A stretch of 64,000 nt of DNA from an uncultured Eubacteriales bacterium (GTDB lineage Bacteria; Bacillota; Clostridia; Oscillospirales; Acutalibacteraceae). Below the pieces are notes generated by a model. The model did no database searches, was not told the origin of the DNA, and was given only the letters and a program-made list of their open reading frames with translations. The stretch lies in NCBI GenBank assembly GCA_900316385.1, contig ONCP01000016.1, positions 1 through 64,000 of the forward strand, written 5' to 3'. Below, one piece after another: positions 33,063-41,483 of the stretch. The first letter of the stretch is position 1. Each line of letters begins with the position of its first letter. The position numbers were made by a program, and so were the translations under genes.

Positions 33063-34925
33063 TCAATCCTTTGAAATATTTGATATTTTGAAGCCCGCGT
33101 ATTTTCCGAGGTCTGTCAGGGTGATCTCGTGCCCCATCAGTCTGGTGCTTAGCGGCGCAAGCTCCATAAAATCGCCGTAGTGGTTGGTGAGGTACTCCTT
33201 GTACTTGGCAGGCACGGGCATTTTGCAGCCGCAAAAATCGACCCTGATCTCGTTATCGAGGAAGGTCTTGTCAAAGCCGCCCTTATGGACGCTCTTGCCC
33301 ATTCCGTCGTAGAGGTACTTCGCGCGCTTCTTGTGCTTGAACATTTCCAGCGTGAACAGGAGCATACGCATTGAAAAACGCAACGGAAAAATGTTTTTGA
33401 AAAAGTTCGAGATCGCGGACTGCACCTTTTTGCCGTTGTACACCCTGCGGTGGTTCCACTTATTGAAAACCATCGCAAGCCAGAACAGCGTCAGCTTGCT
33501 GTGAAGCTTCTGCCCGAGCTTGGAATTAGCCGTTTTGTCGTGACAGAATATATCAAACGCGAAGCCGTTGTTCATTCCCTTGTGGTTCTTTGAAAAATCG
33601 GTCGCGAACATTGTGTCGGTGAGCCTGAGCTTGGCGTAGGCGTAGTTATAGCGCTTGTCCTTTTTCGGGTCCTGAAGTATCATCCCGTCGGGAAGCTCGT
33701 CGGGCGCGACCTCAAGAAACTTGTCGTAATCCTCGCGGAGCATCATTATGTCAACGTCGTCGTCCCACGGGATAAAGCCCTTGTGTCTCGCGGCTCCGAG
33801 CAGCGTGCCGCCGCCGAGGTACCATTGGATATTGTGCTTCTTACAGATCCTGTCCACCTCAAGCAGATAAGCAAGCAAAACCTGCTGGATCGCGTCCAGC
33901 CTTCCGCCGTGCTCGTGAGGGAATCGGAAATCCGCCTCCGCCTTCTTACTGTAATTCAGCACCGAGAGCTCAAGAGCGGTTTTGAGGTCGATTTTCGGCT
34001 CAAAGCCCGCGAATCTCAGCTTGCCCGTATTAAGCTCTCTTCCCTCAAAGGAGCCCTTCTCCGTCATATTTATCCTGACCGCCGCACCGAAAATATCGTG
34101 GAGCATAGCCGCCAGAGCGCCCGTCGAGGCTGTCGAGTCAACGCTCGCGACGTTATAAACGCCCTCCAGCTTCTTCTCAAGCGCGAACACCATAGCGTTG
34201 AAAATATCGCTCATATATGTGAACGAAACCTTGTTTTCCGTACTGTAAAGCGTCGCGGTTCTGCCCTCAGCGATCGCTTTGAACACTTCCTCAAGGCCGT
34301 TGTACACTCCGCTTCCCGCGCCGAGAAGAACTCCCGCGCGAAGGAGCGTTACGGGGATGTTTCTCTCTGCCGCGAGGCTCATAACAAAGCTTTCCGTCGT
34401 TCTGACGAGCTGTGTGTTATAGCAGTCGGGCGTTGAACGACCCATTTCGGTCTCCGAAAAGGCGCGGAACTTGTTCTCGCCCTCGCCGTATACGCGACTG
34501 TCCGAGAGCAGAACGACCCTTTTTACATTCTTTTCGTCGGCAAGCCTGAACAGCCCCTTTACAGCCGCCATTTCGGACGCCAGCTGACCGCCAGAGCCGT
34601 CGATTTTATGACCGCACAGACCCGTATGGATGATCATATCGACCTTCTGCTTCACTCCGAGCGCGCGCGTATAATCGCAGACGTTAAAGTCGTCGCGCTC
34701 CATGGCTCCCGCGGGGATATCGATCTCGTCCGTGGCGAGAATGACCTTCATTCCCGTGCCGATCCTGTCGTTAAGGCTGAGGAGCGTAAAGGCGAACGCC
34801 TTTGCCGCCGCGTGACCCGACACAAGCACCGATTTTCCCTTGAGGTACTCGGGCTTCAACTCGTTCATCGCGGGCGTTGCCGCCCAGTCAAACTGAAAAA
34901 CCGAAAGCATATCCTTCATCAGCAT
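33063..34925 (-). CDS. NAD-dependent epimerase/dehydratase fused to LicD-type phosphotransferase
   Basis: A 620-residue two-domain protein. The N-terminal 310 residues are an extended-SDR sugar epimerase (VLVSGHAAAKAFAF, VVLLSDSRVYGEG, DCYNTQLVRTTE). The C-terminal part is a LicD domain, with GGGTLLGAARHKGFIPWDDDVDIMM holding the metal/nucleotide Asp cluster. LicD enzymes attach phosphocholine or related groups to cell-surface glycans. The SDR glycine motif is degenerate, so that half may be structural. It overlaps the preceding epimerase by one base (TAATG), within a four-gene export cluster. It ends at the tRNA-Leu promoter with no terminator of its own. Confidence 0.87.
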   Translation of the reverse strand: MLMKDMLSVFQFDWAATPAMNELKPEYLKGKSVLVSGHAAAKAFAFTLLSLNDRIGTGMKVILATDEIDIPAGAMERDDFNVCDYTRALGVKQKVDMIIHTGLCGHKIDGSGGQLASEMAAVKGLFRLADEKNVKRVVLLSDSRVYGEGENKFRAFSETEMGRSTPDCYNTQLVRTTESFVMSLAAERNIPVTLLRAGVLLGAGSGVYNGLEEVFKAIAEGRTATLYSTENKVSFTYMSDIFNAMVFALEKKLEGVYNVASVDSTASTGALAAMLHDIFGAAVRINMTEKGSFEGRELNTGKLRFAGFEPKIDLKTALELSVLNYSKKAEADFRFPHEHGGRLDAIQQVLLAYLLEVDRICKKHNIQWYLGGGTLLGAARHKGFIPWDDDVDIMMLREDYDKFLEVAPDELPDGMILQDPKKDKRYNYAYAKLRLTDTMFATDFSKNHKGMNNGFAFDIFCHDKTANSKLGQKLHSKLTLFWLAMVFNKWNHRRVYNGKKVQSAISNFFKNIFPLRFSMRMLLFTLEMFKHKKRAKYLYDGMGKSVHKGGFDKTFLDNEIRVDFCGCKMPVPAKYKEYLTNHYGDFMELAPLSTRLMGHEITLTDLGKYAGFKISNISKD

Positions 34926-35935
34926 TACGCCTCGCCGCCTTTCTCGGTAAGTATATTGAGCGCCCTTGTAACACCTGTCGCGGGGTCTGCGTCGGGCAGA
35001 TACCCTAGCCGTCTCAGGCGCGTGTTATCGAGCACATAAAGGTTGGGAGACATCGGCGAAAGCACCGCCTCCCTGCCCGTGAAAACCGTCTTTGCCTTAT
35101 CTCCGTAGAGCGTTGAAAGAAGCTCCGCCAGCACGCTCGGGCTCAGCGTGTAATCGGCGGCGATATTGACCGCCTCTCCGCTTTTCGCCGCAGAAAACAC
35201 CCTGACGACCGCCGCCGCCGCGTCCGCGACGTATATCGCGCTTTCGGGCAGGACGCTTCTGTCAGCCTCAACGCTTTTTCTTGACGCGGCGTTTTTGAGA
35301 AGCCCGATATACTTGCCCTCAAACGCGCTGTAAAGCTCCGCGATCACGGCGAGCTTGATATCCAGCCCCGCCTCCTTCGCGAGCTTCTTGGCGGAGGTAT
35401 AGACCATTCTGTCAAACTGGACGCTCGATTTTTCCGCCTTGGCGCAGTCGTTATACCCAAACAGATCGTTCTCGGTGATCTTCTCTTTTCCGTTGAAAAC
35501 GTCGCCGTAAATATCGGCGGGAACGCAGATCAGCGCCTTTGCCTTATTAGCGGAGATGAATCTCAGCAGATTGAGCGGCGCGGTAAAAACATCGAGCGCG
35601 GAAACGCTCTCGGTATGGATAACGCAATCTGCTCTTTCGCCGCCGAGGTAGGTATAGTCGCGCGAAACGACAAAGTCGATGTCGCCCCTGTATGTCAGTC
35701 TGCCGAATTTTTCCATAAGAGTGTCGGACGAATCGACGGCGATGATCTTTGTGCCTGCCGAGCTGAGGTCGTTATTGATCAGAAGCGCGCAGCAAAGATA
35801 ATATCCGAGCGGCTTTCCCGCGCCCGTAACAAGCACGGTTTTTCCCTCGAACTCCGCAAAGCTTGTACGCTTTGTGACCGAAAGAACATCGTTATATAGA
35901 TACGGAGTCAACAGCTTATTAACCTCAAATTCCAT
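34925..35935 (-). CDS. NAD-dependent epimerase/dehydratase
   Basis: A 336-residue extended short-chain dehydrogenase: nucleotide-binding start VLVTGAGKPLGYYL, and active-site YTSAKK near residue 160. It probably alters a nucleotide sugar for a surface glycan. Its SDR fold parallels the N-terminal half of the next gene product, so the pair may have arisen by duplication. ATG 35935 follows GAGGAGATATAAAA, the same leader sequence seen before two other genes (family B). Confidence 0.85.
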   Translation of the reverse strand: MEFEVNKLLTPYLYNDVLSVTKRTSFAEFEGKTVLVTGAGKPLGYYLCCALLINNDLSSAGTKIIAVDSSDTLMEKFGRLTYRGDIDFVVSRDYTYLGGERADCVIHTESVSALDVFTAPLNLLRFISANKAKALICVPADIYGDVFNGKEKITENDLFGYNDCAKAEKSSVQFDRMVYTSAKKLAKEAGLDIKLAVIAELYSAFEGKYIGLLKNAASRKSVEADRSVLPESAIYVADAAAAVVRVFSAAKSGEAVNIAADYTLSPSVLAELLSTLYGDKAKTVFTGREAVLSPMSPNLYVLDNTRLRRLGYLPDADPATGVTRALNILTEKGGEA

Positions 35936-35942
35936 TTTTATA

Positions 35943-36017
35943 TCTCCTCATCTGGTTTGGTGTACCTCTGTCAGAAGTCCGTTGTCCCACTGATGTGGGC
36001 GTACTCACCGACTTTTT
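35943..36017 (-). repeat. Family B leader repeat, copy at epimerase start
   Basis: Minus-strand order: AGTGGGACAACGGACTTCTG, CAGAGG, CACCAAACCAGA, then GAGGAGATATAAAA and the start codon. The same order of blocks precedes hslO. Confidence 0.75.
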
Positions 36018-36018
36018 A

Positions 36019-36149
36019 AGTGGAAAGTTGAAAGTGGAAAGTTGAAAGTAACTGACTACTGACTACTGACTACTAACTACTAACTACTAACTACTAACTA
36101 CTGACTACTGACTACTGACTACTGCCTACTGACTACTGACAACTGACTA
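36019..36149. repeat. 7-bp tandem repeats: GAAAGTK then fourteen CTGACTA units
   Basis: 36019-36050 holds (GAAAGTG/GAAAGTT) units. 36052-36149 is fourteen consecutive 7-mers of CTGACTA or one-base variants (CTAACTA four times in a row, CTGCCTA once, CTGACAA once). Confidence 0.85.
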
Positions 36150-36179
36150 AGGGAGTTGCCAAACGACAACCCCCTCCCA

Positions 36180-37184
36180 TTACTTACTTTCTTTATTCTC
36201 TTTTGTGTCTTTATTTTCTTTATCGGAATAATAATCCGCTCTGAACGCCTCGAGGTCAGCCTCATACTGGGCGATATCGCTCTCAAACTCGCGGATTTTC
36301 TCGTAGTGCTTCTCAAGGCTTTCGCGCTCGGTCGTAAGGAGCATATCCTCGCTCGCCTCGGCGATGACCTTATCGAGCTCCTTGATTTTTTCCATTCTCT
36401 TATCGATCTGCGACTTGCGCTTATCGATAAGATAAATGAGGTGAGCCTCCCTTGTGGGACCGTCAAAAATGAGCTTGCCCTTTTTAAGGAAGATCGAACG
36501 CTCGCAGATCTCCTCGACCGACGTGGCGTTATGGCTGACATAAAGCACGGTAACGCCCGTTTCGATGATCTGGCGGATCTTCGCCTTACACTTCGCCTTG
36601 AACGACGCGTCGCCGACCGCAAGCGCCTCGTCAATAACGAGGATATCGGGCGAGATATTTACGTTGATCGCGAATCCCAGACGCATTTTCATACCGCTCG
36701 AGTAGGTTCTTACGGGCTGGTCGATATACACGCCGAGCTCGGCGAACTCAACGACGTTCTCCTCGATCTTATCGATCTCGTTGTCATCAAGTCCGAGGAT
36801 ATAGCCCTTGAGCCTGATGTTCTCACGACCCGTCATCTCAAGCACAAAGCCCGCGGTGAGCTCCAGCAGAGCCGCGACCATACCGTTGACCTTGATCTCG
36901 CCCTCGTCGGGGAAGGTTACGCCCGTAACGTGCTTGAGCAGGGTCGATTTACCGCCGCCGTTGTCGCCCATGATTCCGACCGCCTCGCCCTTGCGGATCT
37001 CAAAGGAGATATTGTCCAGCGCCTTATGGGTCACGGGATTCTTCGGCTTGATAAAAAGCGACTTGAACCTGGCGCGGTCGTTTTTGTACAGCGTATATGT
37101 TTTTGAAACGTTTTTAAAGGTGATGATCGGCTCCGAGTTCATATCGACCTTGCGCCGATTCATATTCTGAAAAAAACTATCCAT
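36180..37184 (-). CDS. ABC transporter ATPase for surface polysaccharide export (TagH/Wzt type)
   Basis: A 334-residue ATPase that pairs with the permease upstream to export a lipid-linked polysaccharide or teichoic acid. Walker A GDNGGGKST, signature YSSGMKMRLGFA and Walker B ILVIDEAL are present; FKNVSKTYTLYKNDRARFKSLF is the typical start of the TagH/Wzt group. The last 80 residues form a charged coiled coil in place of a carbohydrate-binding domain. ATG 37184 follows GAGGAGATATAAAA from a family B leader; frame upstream of it is repeat sequence. Confidence 0.88.
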   Translation of the reverse strand: MDSFFQNMNRRKVDMNSEPIITFKNVSKTYTLYKNDRARFKSLFIKPKNPVTHKALDNISFEIRKGEAVGIMGDNGGGKSTLLKHVTGVTFPDEGEIKVNGMVAALLELTAGFVLEMTGRENIRLKGYILGLDDNEIDKIEENVVEFAELGVYIDQPVRTYSSGMKMRLGFAINVNISPDILVIDEALAVGDASFKAKCKAKIRQIIETGVTVLYVSHNATSVEEICERSIFLKKGKLIFDGPTREAHLIYLIDKRKSQIDKRMEKIKELDKVIAEASEDMLLTTERESLEKHYEKIREFESDIAQYEADLEAFRADYYSDKENKDTKENKESK

Positions 37185-37188
37185 TTTA

Positions 37189-37523
37189 TATCTCCTCGTC
37201 GCACTCAGTGCGGCATTATCAAAAGTCCGTTGTCCCACTCTTATGGGTTCACTCACAAGCTTGCTGCGGGAGGACAGGTTCTGCTTTTTGGTTGTCCGCG
37301 TCGCACTCAGCGCGCATTATCAAAAGACGGTTTCCCACTAACCTGCGTTCACTCACAAGCTTGCTGCTGGAGGACAGGTTCTGCTTTTTGGTTGTCCGCG
37401 TCGCACTCAGTGCGGCATTATCAAAAGTCCGTTGTCCCACTTTTTTTATTTGTCCACGTCTTGTTAGTTGCGCCTCTATTAAAAATCCGTTGTCCCACTG
37501 ACCTGCGCGCACTCACCGACTTT
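37189..37523 (-). repeat. Family B leader repeats, about three tandem units
   Basis: Units start at 37198, 37300 and 37400 (about 100 bp each). They share GTCGCACTCAG, CATTATCAAAAG, TTGTCCCACT or TTTCCCACT, and in the first two CTTGCTGC.GGAGGACAGG; the last unit is a hybrid ending in GACTTTTTAAG. The unit nearest the ATPase supplies its ribosome binding site. No gene is visible in 37185-37581. Confidence 0.8.
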
Positions 37524-37581
37524 TTAAGTTGAAAGTTGAAAGTGGAAAGTGGAAAGTGGAAAGTAACTGACTACTGCCGAC

Positions 37582-38352
37582 TTACAGCACATCGGGTATT
37601 TTCTTTCTCAGGCGGTTATAGTTGTACACGCCGAGAAGGAAGATCACAATAAATTCCACCGCGAAGATTATGAATTCCGTCTTGAACTCAAAGAACCAGC
37701 GATCGTAAAGAAGCGCGTTGCGGTAGCCGTTGATAAAGAAGTTCATCGGGTTAAACAGCATTATCTGCTTGAGCGGCGCGGGAAGGTCGTAGGAATTATA
37801 TACTACGCCCGTCAGCCAGAAGATACCCGACATGATCGAGGTGATGGCGTTTTCAAGGTCTGCCGAGAAAGCGCACATCGGCGCGGTGCTCCACGAGAGG
37901 AACAGGAAGAAGAAGAACATCGCGGGCATATAGAACAATAACTGAAGATTATACCAGCTTACTCCCCAGAACACGGCGACATAGATATACATCAGCCCCG
38001 TCAGGACAAGGTGGACGTAGATCCTTGAGATCGTCGAAAAGGTCATAATGGTTGACACGGGGAAATTGACCTTTGTAACATACTGGCGGTGCGAGCGGAT
38101 ATCCTTGGCTCCCTTTACGATACTGTCCGAAATGAAAAACCACGGGATAAAGCCCACGAACATAAACAGAAAACGGTCGAGCAAAAGCTTGTTTGAACCG
38201 ATGTCGACCGCGACGGTGCCCAGATGACGGATACCGACGGAAAACGCGAACCAGTATACAAAAATCGTGAAAGCGGGCTTTACGACCGCCCAACCCGGAC
38301 CGATCGCGGCGCCCTTATAAGTTTTGATCAGCTCTGTTTTAGCGAGCATCAT
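37582..38352 (-). CDS. ABC-2 type polysaccharide export permease (TagG/Wzm type)
   Basis: A 256-residue inner-membrane permease with about six hydrophobic segments and the family start AKTELIKTYKGAAIGPGWAVVKP. It ends in a basic tail. It forms the export pair with the ATPase about 400 bp downstream. Relatives carry another 15-20 residues before this start; in-frame codons upstream read FLKDIIREHKGFGKQI, which fits the family, but the only possible starts there are ATT/ATA after GGGGGAG. The true start may therefore be 38403 or 38406 with a non-standard codon. Confidence 0.87.
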   Translation of the reverse strand: MMLAKTELIKTYKGAAIGPGWAVVKPAFTIFVYWFAFSVGIRHLGTVAVDIGSNKLLLDRFLFMFVGFIPWFFISDSIVKGAKDIRSHRQYVTKVNFPVSTIMTFSTISRIYVHLVLTGLMYIYVAVFWGVSWYNLQLLFYMPAMFFFFLFLSWSTAPMCAFSADLENAITSIMSGIFWLTGVVYNSYDLPAPLKQIMLFNPMNFFINGYRNALLYDRWFFEFKTEFIIFAVEFIVIFLLGVYNYNRLRKKIPDVL

Positions 38353-38548
38353 TATTTGTTTTCCGAAGCCCTTATGCTCACGGATAATATCCTTTAAGAA
38401 AATTATTGAAATCTCCCCCTTAACAATGCTTGCGTACTTTACCTATTTTATTCCTATTATATAAATCCATTATAGTGCTTATTTTATTATTTGTCAATTT
38501 GTGTTACGAGAATGTAGGAAAATTTTGTTGCGGCTTTCTTCAAAAAGA

Positions 38549-38574
38549 AAAAGCCCTCCCGAAGGAAGGCTTTT
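38549..38574 (-). terminator. Terminator of the second beta-helix gene
   Basis: AAAAGCC (38549-38555) / GGCTTTT (38568-38574) with an inner TCC/GGA; minus-strand T-run. The rest of 38353-38588 is AT-rich without a gene. Confidence 0.75.
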
Positions 38575-38588
38575 CGGCAATAGCTATA

Positions 38589-41189
38589 TTATCTGAGATG
38601 AGTTGTGTTTCCGCCGAGATCGTTGATCTCGCCCGCGGATACGCTGAAAATATTATTGGTGTTCGTCGCCTCAAGGTAGCAATTCTTTACGTTTACGATC
38701 GGATACGCCTGTTCGCTTGAGCTCTGCCCCTTTGTGCGGATCGCGTAGATACCGTTCCTGAACTTGGCGTTTTCAACGTTAACGTGCGCGTTGTGCGTTA
38801 CGTACATTCCGCCGTACTGCGTAAAGCCCGACTGATAGAAGCAATAGAAATCGCCGCCCGTGATCTCGGCTCCCTTGCCGCCGAGATACGCTCCGCCGTG
38901 TGTCGGAGAACAGAACGAACCGCCCTTGATATAGAACATAGCGTCGTTATAGTTGCTTATGCCCGTGTTGCCGCCCTTGACAAGCACCGCGCCGTCGTCC
39001 TCGTCGATCGTGATCTTGCTGTTATTCTTTGCCACGATACCGATATTTCGCGTGGTATTGCTGCTGTCGTCAACGGCAGGAACCGAAATCGCCGTGCCCG
39101 AGCACCTGAGAGTCGAAGCCCCTGTCGTGTAAATACCGTAAATGCCGTACGATTTTCCCGTTGTTTTCGAGAGGATATCACAGCCGATCACACTGATGTC
39201 CGCGCTGTCCGACGTCAGCACGCCGATCGCGTACGCCTCACCAGCCGCCGCGAGCGACGTTCTGAATTTTGAGCCTCTTATATCGGCTTTTACGTTGGAA
39301 TTGACCGAGATACCCAAAAGAGAGCTTCCGCCGTCCTTGAGTCCGCAATTGAAATTAAAAACATTGCCGCTGCACAGAAGGTTCATGCTCTGCGCGGGAG
39401 TATCTTCCGCTTTCTTTACGGACACGCCTATAAACTGATTCGCCGTACCGCTCATATTTATTACGCTGTCGCTCAGCTCGGCTGAGCTCGCCGCGTCGTA
39501 AAAGGAAACCGCGTAGGCGCAATAATCGGCGCTGTCGCTGCGCATTGTGATCGAGGTGTTTTTTACGCTGCTTTCGTCAGCGTAAAGCCTGAGCGCGGTA
39601 GCGGAATATCGCGCGTCGGAGCTGATTACGCATCCGCTGACAGCGGCGCTGTCGCATTCCTTAGCCGCATTCACGAGAAACGAGCTGACGTTTTCAGCCG
39701 AGTTGTTTCCGCTGAACTCAAGGCTCGAGTCGGCAAGGGTCAGACTTCCCGACTGAGGCTGGATCACGCCCGTAAACTGAGCGTCGGAGCGAACGGAGAA
39801 ATCGCAGTCCTTGATCACCGCTGCGGAGGTCGTAACAACCGCGCCGCACATTCCGCTCGTGTTTGTGTAGTCGATGTCAAAGCGGCAGCCGTTCATCACA
39901 GCTTTGGCTCCGCGGTTGAACACTCCGCCGAACGTAGAGACGGAATTAACGGTGCTGAAGGTAACGTTATTGAAATATATGTCACCCACGCTGTACGTAA
40001 AGTAGGGGGCGCTCTCCCCCGCGCTGACGGTTCCGTTGGAGAGCTTCACCTCTCCCGAACTGAGAAACGGCATTGCTCCGACGTTGAGCGTGTTGCCGTT
40101 GAGGTTTATCTCCGCCTTTTTGGAAAAAGCGCCCTTTGTACATAACGCGTCGGCAAACAAACTGATATACGCCGTATTGTCCCTGATATACATCGAGGCG
40201 ACCGCGCCCGACCTGCTTTGAGTGCCGTTCTCCGTTGTGAGAGCGTTCGCGTCAGCCTTGACTGCGTCAAAGGATGTATAGTAGCGTGTGTTGTCGCGCG
40301 CGTACTCCGCTGAGTCGAGGCTCGCTTGACAGCCGCCCATCGTGTCGGTACCGCCGTATTTGCCGTACGCCGTTCTGAGCGTTGAGTTGGCGTCGTAATA
40401 TCTGATGTAGGCTCTCGCGGCAATATCCTTGTCGGTCATATTCCTCGACTCGTCGTCCTCGTAGGTCACGGCGAGCGTGTAAAGCCTGTAAGAATCTGTG
40501 TTTCTGTAATCGGATACGCCGTTGCACTTTATATTTTTGACAAAGCCCTGAAAGCTGCCTGTCGCCGCTGTGGTGTCAACGCCGTTTACGTTGCCGCCGT
40601 TGTAGCCGAGCGAGTACAGATCGGGATCGACCTTGTTGCCCGCGTAGGCGAACCAGTTGTCGATATTGCTTTTCTTGGTCGCGACAAAGCCGTACTCCAC
40701 CGCCTCGCCGTCCGTTTCAAGCTGTGAAAGTCCGTCAAGACCGCTGAGAAGGCTCTCGCTCAGCGCGGTGATAAAGCGCAGACCGCCGTCCTCGCCGCGA
40801 AGCTGAACGCCGAGAAGCTCAAAGCCGCCGAAGCTGTCGCCGAGGATCAAATCACTCTCCGAGGGCGTGACCTCGCCTGCTTCCAGCCAGTGAGCGTACA
40901 CGCGCGTGTCCTCCGAAAAGCCGTCGGTAGAAAAGTTGACGGGACTGTCGTCGCCGTTTTCGTCGTAGTACCAGCCCTTGAAAAAGCTGTTTTGCCTGTG
41001 AGGAACGTCATAGAACGCCGCGATCCTGCCGCCCTGCGCGACCTCCGCGGTGCGGAACACATTTCCGTCGGAGACAAAGCTTACCGATACCATCTCGTCA
41101 TTCTCGACCGCTCCCGCGCAAACGCAGACTGTCGAAAAGATGACCAAAACAAGCAGCGCGGCGGTGATTTTTCCGAATAGCTTTTTCAT
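38589..41189 (-). CDS. Secreted beta-helix surface protein 2 with shared domain
   Basis: An 866-residue secreted protein. Signal peptide 1-28 (CAGAVEN). An InlB-like segment (about 33-105) has FFKGWYYDENG and TRVYAHW. Residues about 123-305 are the same domain as the C-terminus of the protein at 28.7 kb (LLGVQLR, GLRFITAL, VEYGFVATK, ARAYIRYYDANSTLRT). The remaining 550 residues are beta-helix repeats with Ser/Asn turns. The module order is reversed relative to its relative. No anchor motif. It starts three bases after the stop of a small peptide gene, so they are co-translated. Confidence 0.87.
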   Translation of the reverse strand: MKKLFGKITAALLVLVIFSTVCVCAGAVENDEMVSVSFVSDGNVFRTAEVAQGGRIAAFYDVPHRQNSFFKGWYYDENGDDSPVNFSTDGFSEDTRVYAHWLEAGEVTPSESDLILGDSFGGFELLGVQLRGEDGGLRFITALSESLLSGLDGLSQLETDGEAVEYGFVATKKSNIDNWFAYAGNKVDPDLYSLGYNGGNVNGVDTTAATGSFQGFVKNIKCNGVSDYRNTDSYRLYTLAVTYEDDESRNMTDKDIAARAYIRYYDANSTLRTAYGKYGGTDTMGGCQASLDSAEYARDNTRYYTSFDAVKADANALTTENGTQSRSGAVASMYIRDNTAYISLFADALCTKGAFSKKAEINLNGNTLNVGAMPFLSSGEVKLSNGTVSAGESAPYFTYSVGDIYFNNVTFSTVNSVSTFGGVFNRGAKAVMNGCRFDIDYTNTSGMCGAVVTTSAAVIKDCDFSVRSDAQFTGVIQPQSGSLTLADSSLEFSGNNSAENVSSFLVNAAKECDSAAVSGCVISSDARYSATALRLYADESSVKNTSITMRSDSADYCAYAVSFYDAASSAELSDSVINMSGTANQFIGVSVKKAEDTPAQSMNLLCSGNVFNFNCGLKDGGSSLLGISVNSNVKADIRGSKFRTSLAAAGEAYAIGVLTSDSADISVIGCDILSKTTGKSYGIYGIYTTGASTLRCSGTAISVPAVDDSSNTTRNIGIVAKNNSKITIDEDDGAVLVKGGNTGISNYNDAMFYIKGGSFCSPTHGGAYLGGKGAEITGGDFYCFYQSGFTQYGGMYVTHNAHVNVENAKFRNGIYAIRTKGQSSSEQAYPIVNVKNCYLEATNTNNIFSVSAGEINDLGGNTTHLR

Positions 41190-41192
41190 TGT

Positions 41193-41351
41193 TTATCTCA
41201 ACTCCCCTATCTGCGAAAAATCAAAATCGCCTAATCCCGCGGCGTTTATTATTTTGTTGTCAGCCTGATCCGAGCCCGCGAGCGCGTCGGGGCAGTCGTA
41301 AATAACAAGCTCCAGCTCAGGCTCCTTATACTGTTTATACTGTGCTTCCAA
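41193..41351 (-). CDS. Small 52-residue peptide, beta-helix-associated
   Basis: TTG 41351 lies eight bases after AAAAGGAG. The peptide begins EAQYKQYKEPELELVIYD, then CPDALAGSDQADN, and ends GDFDFSQIGELR. It matches the 48-residue peptide at 31.4 kb in the Y..P start, the DALxxS..xDN block and the acidic aromatic end. It is upstream of its surface-protein partner, whereas the other peptide is downstream. No recognised family. Confidence 0.7.
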   Translation of the reverse strand: MEAQYKQYKEPELELVIYDCPDALAGSDQADNKIINAAGLGDFDFSQIGELR

Positions 41352-41376
41352 TATAACATCTCCTTTTTGCCTGATT

Positions 41377-41406
41377 ATTATATCATAATCGTCAATTCTT
41401 CAACAA
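41377..41406 (-). promoter_or_regulatory. Probable promoter of the peptide/beta-helix operon
   Basis: Minus-strand TTGTTG (41406-41401), 18-bp spacer, TATAAT (41382-41377). Confidence 0.45.
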
Positions 41407-41430
41407 TTGGCAGAATTAATGAAAAATAGC

Positions 41431-41459
41431 TTTTAATTATTTTGTTGTTATGATATAAT
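41431..41459 (+). promoter_or_regulatory. Probable promoter of the NodB deacetylase gene
   Basis: TATAAT (41454-41459) with a weak TTTTAA 17 bp upstream. Confidence 0.45.
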
Positions 41460-41483
41460 AGCCAGAGATAAGGAGAAGGTATT

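Noticed and set aside
36052..36149. CRISPR-like array
   Set aside because: The repeats are contiguous 7-mers without spacers and no cas genes are near.
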